Of a stretch of 64,000 nucleotides of DNA, positions 39,898 to 49,251 are shown one piece after another. Under the pieces are notes generated by a model, which was not told the DNA's origin, searched no databases, and saw only the letters and a program-made list of their open reading frames with translations. Both the position numbers and the translations under genes were made by a program. The DNA lies in the NCBI GenBank assembly GCA_947496705.1, contig CANMDW010000015.1:1-64000 (forward strand). Direction: 5' to 3'. This DNA comes from an uncultured Aquimarina sp. Lineage in GTDB: Bacteria; Bacteroidota; Bacteroidia; Flavobacteriales; Flavobacteriaceae. How positions within the stretch are numbered: position 1 is the stretch's first letter; each line of letters begins with the position of its first letter.

Positions 39898-41388
39898 ATG
39901 AGTGAAAAAAATATAGTTTATATATGTTTTATGGCCCTTATTTTAAATGTAATGGGGTGTGAAGATGATAATCTTTTTAGAGAAACAAATACAAACCGTG
40001 AAGCATTTTCTTCTCTAGATCCAAACTTATTATTAACCACTGTACAAGCTTCTCTCTCAGGAGGGAGATTAGAGCAATGGAGAGCCAATTTAATCTATGG
40101 TGAAGGATTTGTACAACATCTAGGAGGTTCTTTTTCAGTATCAAATTATGGTGCTTTTTTTAAACATAATGCAGAATATGAAACTGCTCTTTGGCAATCT
40201 AGTTATGGTAATGGTATTATTAGAAATTTGATTGATATCCAAGAACGAACAAAAAATAATACAGCTTTCAAAAATATAAATGCGATCTCTAAAATTTTAA
40301 AAGTAATGGTTTTTCAGAGGTTAACCGATAGCTATGGTGATATTCCATATTCTGAAGCGGGTTTGGGTTTTTACGAAGGTATTTATTTTCCTAAATATGA
40401 TAATCAACAGGAAATTTATGATAATTTCTTTGTGTTGTTAGACGAAGCCTACAATCAATTAGATGACAAACCTAATGCAGATAAAATTACAGGAGATAAT
40501 TTTTATAATGGTGATATTTCAAAATGGAAAAAACTAGCTAACTCAATAAGACTAAGATGTGCCATGAGAATTTCTATAGTTGATGAAGCTAAAGCTATCG
40601 CTGAAATTCAATCGGCATTAAATAATGGACTTTTTGAAAGTAACGATGACAACTGTTTTACTCATCATGACAAAACAGGATTTAATACCATTGGTGCAGA
40701 AAAAAACGGAAATGGTTTATCTCAAGCATTAAAAGGCAATGGAGTTATTTTGGATCATCCTACAGAAATTTTGCTTAGAAACTTAGTCGGAGACCCAAGA
40801 ATGAACATATGGTTTTTATCTGGTAACTCTGGGAATATTGAAGGGGTTTCTTCAAATAACTTTCGTTGGGACCACCCGGGCGGATCAACAAATCTAGGGA
40901 TTATTCGGCCATATTTATATAATGATGACGCACCATATTTACATATTTCATATTCTGAAACTCAACTTTTGTTAGCAGAGGCAGCTCAAAGAGGTTTTAT
41001 TTCTGGAGATGTACAAAATTATTATCAAAACGGAATAGAAGCCGGTATTCTACAATGGTTAGCATTTGGTGCTGATATTAATCAAGCAGATGTAAAAGCA
41101 TTTGTTGAAACTAAAACACTTACACCCGGTAATGAAATAGAAGAAATCGCTACACAACAATGGTTAACTCTTTTTTTGAATGGAATGGAAGCCTATGCGA
41201 ACCATCGTAGAACAGACTTGCCAGTTTTGGATGCAGTAACAAGAACCGATACAGATACCAATGGAGTAATGCCAAAAAGATTCCCATATCCAGGTGAAGA
41301 ATCTACTATAAATGAAATTAATTATGAAGCTGCAAGATTAAAATATCCAAATGATTGGTTATCTCCTATCTGGTGGGATGTTAATTAG
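39898..41388 (+). CDS. susD-like: SusD/RagB-type glycan-binding lipoprotein
   Basis: This 496-aa protein is the surface lid and binding partner of the preceding SusC. The lipoprotein signal ends NVMGCEDD. The pattern matches the SusD-like-2 subgroup: early 'FSSLDPNLLLTTVQASLSG', TPR-type helices with LTDSYGDIPYSEA, LHISYSETQLLLAEAA (~residue 350), and a C-terminal RLKYPNDWLSPIWWDVN. It starts 10 bases after the SusC stop, and the GH18-like gene follows after about 90 bases, forming a three-gene operon. Confidence 0.94.
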   Translation: MSEKNIVYICFMALILNVMGCEDDNLFRETNTNREAFSSLDPNLLLTTVQASLSGGRLEQWRANLIYGEGFVQHLGGSFSVSNYGAFFKHNAEYETALWQSSYGNGIIRNLIDIQERTKNNTAFKNINAISKILKVMVFQRLTDSYGDIPYSEAGLGFYEGIYFPKYDNQQEIYDNFFVLLDEAYNQLDDKPNADKITGDNFYNGDISKWKKLANSIRLRCAMRISIVDEAKAIAEIQSALNNGLFESNDDNCFTHHDKTGFNTIGAEKNGNGLSQALKGNGVILDHPTEILLRNLVGDPRMNIWFLSGNSGNIEGVSSNNFRWDHPGGSTNLGIIRPYLYNDDAPYLHISYSETQLLLAEAAQRGFISGDVQNYYQNGIEAGILQWLAFGADINQADVKAFVETKTLTPGNEIEEIATQQWLTLFLNGMEAYANHRRTDLPVLDAVTRTDTDTNGVMPKRFPYPGEESTINEINYEAARLKYPNDWLSPIWWDVN

Positions 41389-41479
41389 ATTTATAAATAA
41401 TATAATTATATAAAATGCAAATATCGACCGATAACGATTATCGAAGGCATCATATATGATCATCAAAAAACATGAACAA

Positions 41480-42847
41480 ATGAAAACGATTTATATAAAA
41501 AAAGTATATTTTTTGATAACATTACTATCTACTGGGATCTTGATTAGCTCTTGTAGCAACGATAGTGATTATTCTTCACCAGATCTTACTTTAGTGACAT
41601 CAAATCTAGAGACAGAATTAGAATTACGTGTTGATGATGAGGTATTACTTAGCCTTAATTTTGAGAATGCAGTAGGTCAATTATCCTATATTTGGAGTAT
41701 CGATGGTACTATTGTTTCTAAAGAAGACAATTATACATTTCGTTCTTCAGAATCCGGGCAGTACACTATCAACGTGTATGCAGAAGATGTAGAAGGAAAA
41801 TATACAAACGTGACATTTGAATTAAAAATAGTAGGTCTTCCACACGTTTTTGATGATAATAAGGTTGTTGTAGGTTATTATCCAAGTTATAGAACGAATA
41901 ATGTAGAATGGGATAAAATCACACATTTTATTTATACTTTTATTTATCCAAAAGAGGATGGCACACTAGACATAAGAGAAATGGCTGTGTTATCTTCGTA
42001 TGTTACACTGGCAAAAACCAATAACGTTAAGATACTTGTTTCAATTGGAGGAAGTGGGAGTTATCCTGGAAGAGATACTAGAATATTTACAAGTGTTATT
42101 GGTGACGATACCAAACGCGCAAAACTTGTACAAAGCATAAATACGTTTGTACGGGATAATCAACTAGATGGTATTGATATTAATTATCAAGAGTTGGTTG
42201 GTGGTGGAGAAACCGTTGATAATACCGAGACAAATAAATTATTACCCTTTTACAGAGAATTAAGAGAGGCGCTCCCGCATACGAGTTTGATAACCACTTT
42301 TGTTACTGGTAGTTATGGGTGGGCTGCTTATCATTTTAGGGATATTACAGCAGAAATGGCTGCCATATTAGATTTTATTTCGGTAATGTCTTACGATAAT
42401 TTAGGTACTTGGCCCGAGTCTCCTTTAGGACCTCATTCTTCTGTTATAGATGCTCAAAATGCTTTAAATCGTTATATAGAATTTGGGGCTCCTAAGAGTA
42501 AACTAGTACTGGGGGTTCCTTTTTATGGCCGAGATTTTTTAACAGCTTCTGGTGGGGTGGCCCAAGCAATTACTTATGCAGATATTTTATCCACACATGC
42601 TCCTACAGATAGCGAATTAGCCGTTGGAAATATAAATAGAGATGGGCATAATATTTTCTTTAATTCTCAAGAGATCATTTCTCAAAAGGTAAATTATATA
42701 AAGGATAATGATTTTAGAGGAATTACTATCTGGGAATTAGGTCAAGATACTAGTGATCCAAACTTGTCTCTATTGAAAGATATACTTAATCAGTTTACAC
42801 CTTCAAAAGAAATTATCATTAAAAATACTAGCTCGTATATCAACTGA
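41480..42847 (+). CDS. GH18-like surface lipoprotein with degenerate active site (putative glycan-binding protein)
   Basis: The start at 41480 is chosen because it opens the lipoprotein signal (LLSTGILISSCS). A PKD/Ig-like module (~35-115) precedes a GH18 TIM barrel (~125-445) with SIGGSGSYPG, VMSYDN and ITIWELG. The catalytic signature DxxDxDxE is altered: D230-G-I-D233-I-N235-Y-Q237, so the third Asp is Asn and the acid/base Glu is Gln. Hydrolysis is therefore unlikely. It sits third after SusC/SusD, where surface glycan-binding proteins are usual, and non-catalytic GH18-like binding proteins are known from Bacteroides loci. Binding of a glycan without cleavage is the best reading. Confidence 0.88.
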   Translation: MKTIYIKKVYFLITLLSTGILISSCSNDSDYSSPDLTLVTSNLETELELRVDDEVLLSLNFENAVGQLSYIWSIDGTIVSKEDNYTFRSSESGQYTINVYAEDVEGKYTNVTFELKIVGLPHVFDDNKVVVGYYPSYRTNNVEWDKITHFIYTFIYPKEDGTLDIREMAVLSSYVTLAKTNNVKILVSIGGSGSYPGRDTRIFTSVIGDDTKRAKLVQSINTFVRDNQLDGIDINYQELVGGGETVDNTETNKLLPFYRELREALPHTSLITTFVTGSYGWAAYHFRDITAEMAAILDFISVMSYDNLGTWPESPLGPHSSVIDAQNALNRYIEFGAPKSKLVLGVPFYGRDFLTASGGVAQAITYADILSTHAPTDSELAVGNINRDGHNIFFNSQEIISQKVNYIKDNDFRGITIWELGQDTSDPNLSLLKDILNQFTPSKEIIIKNTSSYIN

Positions 42848-43312
42848 TATTATGTTCTAATGTTCTTATATACATTTATATGTGAGAATGGTATTACAAC
42901 TGTACTTTTATACCGAATGAAAAAATAGCATATACTTCTTTATCGATGTATCGCAAAGCTACTGGCTTTTGATAGGTCTTGTAATATTTTCTTTTATGTT
43001 TTTCAATAAAGTAATCAATAGCATTTTTCTTTTACGTGTCATATCTATATGTTTTAAGGTTTTTATATATAGAACTGGTTTAAACTTTTTTGATTCTAGC
43101 AAAAAAGTTTAAACCAGTTCATATTAAAGTATCGCACTTCATATATAAAATAAATAAACAGATGGCTCACCCTATGATAAAATGACAAAAAAGTAGTAAT
43201 CTACTTAAAAACTGAGTACATCTATTTATCCCAGAGTATATATTGGTAAACCTATCACATCTTAAAACTACTGCAAAAGTCATGATTTTAATATGTTAGT
43301 TTACACTTCCGG
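42848..43312. other. Intergenic region downstream of SusCD operon
   Basis: No gene is supported. Its main feature is the long perfect hairpin at 43072-43120. The rest is AT-rich. The hairpin may terminate the SusCD-GH18 transcript but lies 225 bases past the stop codon. Confidence 0.4.
43072..43120. repeat. Perfect 21-bp inverted repeat; member of a dispersed repeat family
   Basis: The arms at 43072-43092 and 43100-43120 are perfect reverse complements around a 7-base spacer. The left arm begins GAACTGGTTTAAAC and ends CTTTTTTG. Single half-copies occur at 49363-49375, 52211-52231, 63938-63958 and, on the minus strand, 28428-28442. It could be a terminator, but the dispersed half-sites suggest an element end or protein-binding site. 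Confidence 0.85.
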
Positions 43313-43597
43313 TTAAATTTCAAGAATATAGTTGACCAAACTCTGACTGCGTTCCAAACAAAGTTTTTTCCTTAATCTATATCGTTTAACCTCGATACTC
43401 CTTATAGAAATATTGAGTAGTGGAGTAATTTCTTTGGAAGATAAATTAAGCCTTAAATAGGTGCAAAACCTTAGATCATGAGGGGTTAAATCTGTATGTT
43501 TAGCTTTTAATTTTTTCAAGAAATCTTTATCTACATTATTGAATGCTTCCTCAAAATGCCTCCAGTCATCATTATTGTTTATATAGAATAGAGAATC
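43313..43597 (-). pseudogene. C-terminal remnant of a LuxR-type (Y_Y_Y) regulator
   Basis: From the stop at 43598-43600 the minus frame reads NNDDWRHFEEAFNNVDKDFL, LKAKHTDLTPHDLRFCTYLR, SSKEITPLLNISIRSIEVKR and YRLRKKLCLE. This is the HTH end of Bacteroidota triple-tyrosine-motif (Y_Y_Y) or TPR LuxR-type regulators, which run to about 900 aa. The sensor part is absent, so this is a truncated remnant. An ATG at 43519 could still start a 68-aa HTH peptide. It lies between the SusCD operon and the glucanase genes and was probably their former regulator. Confidence 0.75.
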
Positions 43598-44131
43598 TTA
43601 CGCAAATCTTTTAATTAAAGAACAAAAATTTAACTAAAATTGGTAATAATTAGTTAATTAAAATGCAATAAGCTTGATTATATAAAAATATAAACAGGTA
43701 ATATATTAAAAGCTATTACAACATTAGCTATACTAAACTACTAAAAGCTTATATAGTTTAAATTCTTTAAACTCCATAAAATACTGTAAATCAAAAGTTT
43801 AAAATCATATTTACAGGTATGTAAAGCACTCTTTTTATTATTACATATTGTAGATTTTTTGTTGTAGTTCATTTTGATGACTCTATATCCATAATTTTCT
43901 ATGTTTGCTTAAGACTTTGAATTAAAAGTGTTGATAATCAACAATTACTGAGTAAAGAACTAATTCTTATAATAAATCAATTATTCATTTAAAGAAACTT
44001 TTCGCGATTTACGAAAATGATATCAATTGATTTACTTGGGTATATCATATCAAAAAGCAATACAATCAATTGCCAAATGGTGATAGATATAAAAAATTGC
44101 CCTTTTACTCTCAAAACTTAATTACACAATT
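43598..44131. other. Promoter region of the beta-glucanase genes
   Basis: This is an AT-rich, non-coding stretch. A small hairpin (ttttcg...cgaaaa, ~43999-44017) and repeated tcaattg/caattg words at 44031-44076 may be regulator-binding sites upstream of the GH16 gene. No exact TAnnTTTG element was identified. Confidence 0.4.
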
Positions 44132-45853
44132 ATGAAAACAATCAAAACAGTATTATCCCTAGTTTTTTTTATAACAAGTTCACTGGCTATTTCACAAAGT
44201 TGGAATTTAGTCTGGCAAGACGAATTTAATAACGGAATAAGCCCAGATTGGGTTTTTGAGACGGGAAGAGGTTCTTCTGGATGGGGAAATAACGAATTAC
44301 AGTATTATCGCCGAGAGAATGCCAAGGTAGAAAATGGCCAGTTGATTATTACAGCTAGAAAAGAAAATTTTGGCGGAGCTAATTATACTTCTGCACGAAT
44401 GAAAACTCAGGGCAGGAGAACATTTAAATACGGCAAAATAGAAGCAAGGATAGCATTGCCTTCAGGACAAGGGTTATGGCCAGCTTTCTGGATGTTAGGA
44501 AGTAATATTTCTTCTGTAGGCTGGCCTGCCTGTGGAGAAATAGATGTTATGGAGCATATAAATAATGAACCTGATGTTCATGGAACTATACATTGGCAGG
44601 ATAACAACGGTAACTATGCATCTTATGGAGGGCATACGGCAGTGAATGTAAATAATTATCATGTGTATTCAATAGAATGGAACGAGAACAATATTAAATG
44701 GTTTGTTGACGGAAATCAATATCATGAAGTTAATATAAGTAACGGCATTAACGGGACAAGTGAGTTCCATAATGAGTATTTTTTATTACTCAATTTGGCA
44801 GTTGGTGGTAACTGGCCGGGATTTACGATTGATGATAGTAGATTACCAGCTCGTATGGCTGTAGATTATGTACGTGTATATAATAAAAGTGGAGGAGGAG
44901 GTAATAGTGTTGCTACTATTTATCAACATTGTTCGTATGGTGGATATGCTATAGGTTTGGGAGAAGGTACTTATACAAGAGGTCAATTAATTGGATTGGG
45001 AATTGGAAATGATGATATTTCTTCAGTAAAAGTACAGCCAGGATATCAAGCTATACTTTATTTTGATGATAACTTTACAGGAACTTCAATTATAAAAACA
45101 GGTGATACTAGTTGTCTTGTTAGCGATGGGTTTAATGATCAAGTTACTTCTATTATAATTTCAAAAACAAGTGGAGGTGGATCTAGTCAAACAATTGAAG
45201 CAGAGAGCTATACCTCTATGTCTGGTGTTCAGAAAGAAAACTGTTCAGAAGGAGGTCAAAATGTTGGGTATATCGATACAGGTGATTGGATGGCGTACAC
45301 TAATATTAATTTTCCTTCTTCAGGGAATTATCAAATAGAATACCGCGTTGCCAGTGCAGTTGGTGGTGGTACATTATCTGCCGATATAAATGCAGGAGCC
45401 ACGGTTCTTGGGCAAGTCAATATACCAAATACAGGAGGGTGGCAAAACTGGACTACGGTATCTCACACTGTTAACGTAAATGCGGGAACGTATCCTTTTG
45501 GTGTGTATGCGGTATCTGGCGGATGGAATATCAACTGGATAAAAATAACGAAACAAAATAATGTTCGATCTTTTAACTCAACTTTAGCTCACAGCACAAA
45601 ACTTGATGAAGAAAGAAAGAAAATAAGTACTACCTCAATATTTCCAAATCCTTTTACAAATGTGATCCAATTCAATTTTGATACACATAATGCAAATATT
45701 GTTGTTTTTGATAATTTAGGACGCACGGTAATAGCTCCAAGAACTATTGAGTCAGGTAAGTCTATTGATCTTTCTGATCTTGAAAAAGGACTATACCTGG
45801 TGACAATAGAAAAAGAAGGGCTCAAAGAAACAAAACGTATCCTTAAGGAATGA
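44132..45853 (+). CDS. Secreted GH16 beta-1,3-glucanase (laminarinase) with crystallin-like domain, CBM6 and T9SS tail
   Basis: This 573-aa secreted enzyme is predicted to cleave beta-1,3-glucan such as laminarin. After a signal peptide (~1-22) comes a GH16 domain (~25-250) with active site G-E136-I-D138-V-M-E141-H. The extra Met (beta-bulge form) is typical of laminarinases rather than lichenases. A beta/gamma-crystallin-like domain (~265-345; IYQHCSYGGYAIGLGEGTYT) and a CBM6 (~355-477; IEAESYTSMSGVQKENC) follow. A type A T9SS sorting domain (~500-573; IFPNPFTN...GLYLVTI) ends the chain, so it should be exported and possibly surface-attached. The next gene repeats the same three C-terminal modules. 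Confidence 0.94.
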   Translation: MKTIKTVLSLVFFITSSLAISQSWNLVWQDEFNNGISPDWVFETGRGSSGWGNNELQYYRRENAKVENGQLIITARKENFGGANYTSARMKTQGRRTFKYGKIEARIALPSGQGLWPAFWMLGSNISSVGWPACGEIDVMEHINNEPDVHGTIHWQDNNGNYASYGGHTAVNVNNYHVYSIEWNENNIKWFVDGNQYHEVNISNGINGTSEFHNEYFLLLNLAVGGNWPGFTIDDSRLPARMAVDYVRVYNKSGGGGNSVATIYQHCSYGGYAIGLGEGTYTRGQLIGLGIGNDDISSVKVQPGYQAILYFDDNFTGTSIIKTGDTSCLVSDGFNDQVTSIIISKTSGGGSSQTIEAESYTSMSGVQKENCSEGGQNVGYIDTGDWMAYTNINFPSSGNYQIEYRVASAVGGGTLSADINAGATVLGQVNIPNTGGWQNWTTVSHTVNVNAGTYPFGVYAVSGGWNINWIKITKQNNVRSFNSTLAHSTKLDEERKKISTTSIFPNPFTNVIQFNFDTHNANIVVFDNLGRTVIAPRTIESGKSIDLSDLEKGLYLVTIEKEGLKETKRILKE

Positions 45854-46010
45854 TCCGTGCTTAGTATTATAAGAAACCTTATTATTTGATTACCGTTTTA
45901 CCATAACATTTAAAAGAAGAAGTTCAAAAAAATAATACCCTCTTTATACAGATAACAATTATACCTGGTTCGAAATCTTCTGAATCATAACAAACCTTAA
46001 ATATAACAGA

Positions 46011-48176
46011 ATGAAAACTAAACGTAACACATTTGAAAACGGAACAGCAATACTGTTCTTTATGGGATTACTATTTCTATTTGGATCAATAACTCAGGCA
46101 CAGACATTGCCTTACGAAATCACCAATAATTCAGAATATTCAGATGATGAAATATACGTAGCTATTGTGGGGATTACTGATGGACATGTTTGGGTAGATG
46201 CTGTGACTGGCCAGGTTAATCGTATGGACAGCTCTAATAACACAGTACAGGGACCAATAATTGGTGGCAATCAAGGACCAGGTGAAAATGGAATGTATGC
46301 GGATTGTTTTCGTCGATTAAGTGATATTCCGAATAAAACCATTCAGATTCCTAAAATAGCAGGATGTCGAATCATGATTTCTTTTAAAAGTCAGCTGTAT
46401 CTTTACTTTTTTGGTCATTCAGGCGCCCCCAGTGGATATGCTGCTCCAAATCTAGCAAACCCAACAGATCCAAATCAAGGAATCAAATATGAATTGATCG
46501 AACTAACCTACAATGATATTGGTCTTTGGTGTAATACATCAAGAGTTGACTCTTACCAATACCCTATGGGGCTTGAAGTTTGGGGAGACAACTTTTATAA
46601 AAAAGTAGGAGAATTAAAAAAACACAATGATATTTTAGCCCAGTGGCAAGCAACCGCTCCTAATGAATTTAAAAGTTTGCTAAATATCGATGAAGGTATT
46701 ATTCATTTTCCTACAAAAGTAGAAGCATTCCCTAAAAATTTTATGGATGGTTATATCAATGACATTTGGTCTAAGTATTCAAGTCAGGAACTTGCGTTCA
46801 CATCTGATGCAGGTATATGGAGAGGAAAAGTACAAAGTGGAAATCAATTCGTATTTAAACGAGATAGTGATGGTCAGACAGCAACTATCCCTGGTAAACC
46901 AACAACCATTGAAGCTATGGAAGGTAGTGGTGTGATGGCATCGGGACAACGATGGGATTTGGTAGTACAGTCGCAAATGGTTGCAGCGATTACAAGACAT
47001 GCTGTGGATTTAAATGTACCATCGGGAGTATTGCAAAATTTTGGAGATACTTCTAAATACTATCAAACCTGGCCGTATAACTGGTACTCTAAATTTTTCC
47101 ATCAAACCGATATCAGTTTCGAGAGTCAGACCTATACGTTTGCTTATGATGATGTGTATGATCAGTCAGCTACAATACATACCCCAAACCCCAATAACAT
47201 AAAAATAACTCTCGGTGGTTTTGAAGGGGGGTCAAATCCTACTATTGGAAATGTGACTTTATATTTAGATTGCTCCTTTGCAGGAAGCTCGGTAAGGTTA
47301 TCAGAAGGAAGTTATACAATGGCACAACTAGAGGCTTTAGGAGTGCCTAATGATAAAGTGTCGTCTTTGCGAGTACAATCAGGATATAAAGCCACCCTGT
47401 ATTGGGATGATAATTTTGGCGGAGCCAGTTTAGTAAAGACTTCAGACGATTCTTGTTTAACTAACGATGGAGACTGGAATGATAAAATGACCTCTATAGT
47501 GGTTTCAAGAACGGGAGATAGTGAACCTGGTCTGTTAATCGAAGCAGAAAACTACACCTCCATGTCTGGTGTTCAGAAAGAAGACTGTTCAGAAGGAGGG
47601 CAAAATGTAGGGTATATAGATACAGAAGATTGGTTAGTATGGGATATCAATATTCCTGCAAGCGGATCTTATACTGTTGAGTATCGGGTAGCAAGTCCCA
47701 ACAGTAATGGAGTGATTCAATTAGAGCAAGCAGGAGGTGTTCCGGTTTTTGGAACTCGTTCTGTACCTAATACAGGAGGATGGCAAAATTGGACCACTAT
47801 ATCCCATGTTGTCAACTTTGCTGCCGGACAGCAAAAAATAGCTATAAAAGCGTTAACCGGAGGATGGAATATTAATTGGCTTAACATTAGTAATAGTAAT
47901 AAAACATTAGAAATTATTAAATCAAATAATACTAAAAAATACAAACCACAATTAACAGCCTATCCTAATCCTTTTACAGATCACATTAAGTTGAGGTTTG
48001 AAGGTAAAGATGCAAAAATTACAATTTTTGATGTCCAAGGGCGTGAAGCACTACCCACAACTAGTATTCAATCAAATAAATCGATTAAACTATCTGGTCT
48101 TAGTAAAGGAGTATACCTTGTTAAGGTAGATATAGATGGTGAAAATATAACAAGGCAACTGGTCAAAACTAATTAA
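46011..48176 (+). CDS. Secreted GH64 beta-1,3-glucanase with crystallin-like domain, CBM6 and T9SS tail
   Basis: This 721-aa protein has a signal peptide ending SITQAQ and a GH64 (thaumatin-like, laminaripentaose-producing) catalytic domain at ~33-400. Candidate catalytic acids lie in YELIELTYND (E161, E164, D169) by comparison with the family's Glu/Asp pair; this is tentative. It then carries a crystallin-like domain (~412-500; LYLDCSFAGSSVRLSEGSYT), a CBM6 (~508-626; IEAENYTSMSGVQKEDC) and a T9SS sorting domain (~645-721; AYPNPFTD...GVYLVKVD). The accessory half closely resembles that of the GH16 protein 157 bases upstream. Together they would give endo-cleavage (GH16) and pentaose release (GH64). 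Confidence 0.92.
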   Translation: MKTKRNTFENGTAILFFMGLLFLFGSITQAQTLPYEITNNSEYSDDEIYVAIVGITDGHVWVDAVTGQVNRMDSSNNTVQGPIIGGNQGPGENGMYADCFRRLSDIPNKTIQIPKIAGCRIMISFKSQLYLYFFGHSGAPSGYAAPNLANPTDPNQGIKYELIELTYNDIGLWCNTSRVDSYQYPMGLEVWGDNFYKKVGELKKHNDILAQWQATAPNEFKSLLNIDEGIIHFPTKVEAFPKNFMDGYINDIWSKYSSQELAFTSDAGIWRGKVQSGNQFVFKRDSDGQTATIPGKPTTIEAMEGSGVMASGQRWDLVVQSQMVAAITRHAVDLNVPSGVLQNFGDTSKYYQTWPYNWYSKFFHQTDISFESQTYTFAYDDVYDQSATIHTPNPNNIKITLGGFEGGSNPTIGNVTLYLDCSFAGSSVRLSEGSYTMAQLEALGVPNDKVSSLRVQSGYKATLYWDDNFGGASLVKTSDDSCLTNDGDWNDKMTSIVVSRTGDSEPGLLIEAENYTSMSGVQKEDCSEGGQNVGYIDTEDWLVWDINIPASGSYTVEYRVASPNSNGVIQLEQAGGVPVFGTRSVPNTGGWQNWTTISHVVNFAAGQQKIAIKALTGGWNINWLNISNSNKTLEIIKSNNTKKYKPQLTAYPNPFTDHIKLRFEGKDAKITIFDVQGREALPTTSIQSNKSIKLSGLSKGVYLVKVDIDGENITRQLVKTN

Positions 48177-48189
48177 AGTAAAGTCATAC

Positions 48190-48237
48190 AATGGTGTTAT
48201 AACGGTAGATTTTGCAATTATAACACCATTCATTTTT
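48190..48237 (+). terminator. Rho-independent-like terminator after GH64 gene
   Basis: A perfect 12-bp stem (48190-48201 with 48219-48230; arms aatggtgttata and tataacaccatt) is followed by catttttgg. It lies 14 bases past the GH64 stop. Confidence 0.75.
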
Positions 48238-48328
48238 GGCTATTAGTTTACAGTCTCAAAATTTCTTTTCTACAAATTCATTAAGCAATTTATTGAAATT
48301 ATTTCTGTGGATCACACAGTTAACTTAT

Positions 48329-48952
48329 TTACAAGAACATAGATTGATGAATAAGATCTGCAAGGCTATCTACTTTTAATTTTTTCAGTAATCTTGTCTT
48401 ATAGGTACAAACGGTCTTCTCGCTGATAGATAAAGTACTAGCAATATATTTATTCCTTTTTCCAAAGCATAAAAGATTAAATACTTCAATTTCTCGGGGA
48501 GACAGTTTTTTATATGCCACAACCATATTATTTTCATTAACATTTCGGTTTGCTAATTTTTGTGTTAGATGGTCGTTTAAATAGATTCCACCTCTGGCAA
48601 CAAGCTTAATTGCTTTTTTAATTGTTTCAGTAGGAGCAGTTTTAGATAAATATGCCGAAGCACCAGCTTTGATCGTATTAAAAGCGTATATCTCTTCTGG
48701 ATGTGAACTAAAAATAATGACTTTTATTCCGGTAAATTCTTTTTTAATGGTTCTTAAAGCCGCGATCCCATTTATGTGAGGCAGATTAAGCTCTATGATA
48801 AGTATATCAGGAATGTTGTCTTTCAAAACGTCATACATTTCGTTTCCGTTACTTACCTTGCCAATAATCTCATAATCCACAGAGTGGCGTAGCAAAGAAA
48901 AGATACCTTTTCTAGTAATTGGATGATGATCAGCGATTAATACGGTTGTCAT
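48329..48952 (-). CDS. LuxR-type response regulator with Glu at the phosphoacceptor site
   Basis: This 207-aa protein has a receiver-like fold and a C-terminal LuxR HTH (LSPREIEVFNLLCFG; NKYIASTLSISEKTVCTYK). The receiver deviates from the rule: the acidic pair reads ADHHP instead of xDDHP, and the phosphoacceptor position is E54 (ILIIELNLPHING) where family members have Asp. The Thr/Ser (FSSHP) and Lys (YLSKTAP) positions are kept. It probably works without phosphorylation, perhaps constitutively active. It converges on the glucanase genes; no kinase gene adjoins it. Confidence 0.9.
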   Translation of the reverse strand: MTTVLIADHHPITRKGIFSLLRHSVDYEIIGKVSNGNEMYDVLKDNIPDILIIELNLPHINGIAALRTIKKEFTGIKVIIFSSHPEEIYAFNTIKAGASAYLSKTAPTETIKKAIKLVARGGIYLNDHLTQKLANRNVNENNMVVAYKKLSPREIEVFNLLCFGKRNKYIASTLSISEKTVCTYKTRLLKKLKVDSLADLIHQSMFL

Positions 48953-48974
48953 TCTTGTTTATAATTATTAATGT

Positions 48975-49251
48975 TAACCCGTTGTGCATTTAAGAAAAAT
49001 ACTATAAAAAGTGTCAATGATAGTGTTTTGATACTTCGTCTAGGCTCAGTACAGGTTAGAGAAGTGTATCGAGCCTTTCGTCAAGTCAGGATGACAAGGG
49101 TTTTGGAATAAAAAGCTATTCTCCATTTTATTTTATGTCATCTCGAGCACCTCGACTTTGCCCGATACAGCTTATATCGAGAGGTCATTAAGATAGAACA
49201 TTCGAATTGACGCTTTTTTTAATCTACAATTCCAAAATACACAATGGGTTA
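48975..49251. repeat. MITE-like element with ~16-bp terminal inverted repeats
   Basis: The ends at 48975-48990 (taacccgttgtgcatt) and 49236-49251 are reverse complements at about 14 of 16 positions. The ~277-base interior is non-coding, GC-richer than its surroundings, and contains internal complementary words (ctcgag/ctcga, gatac/gtatc). No transposase is encoded. It may be a non-autonomous mobile element or a structured intergenic repeat. The gap to 49375 continues as AT-rich DNA with a long A tract near 49315-49327. Confidence 0.55.
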
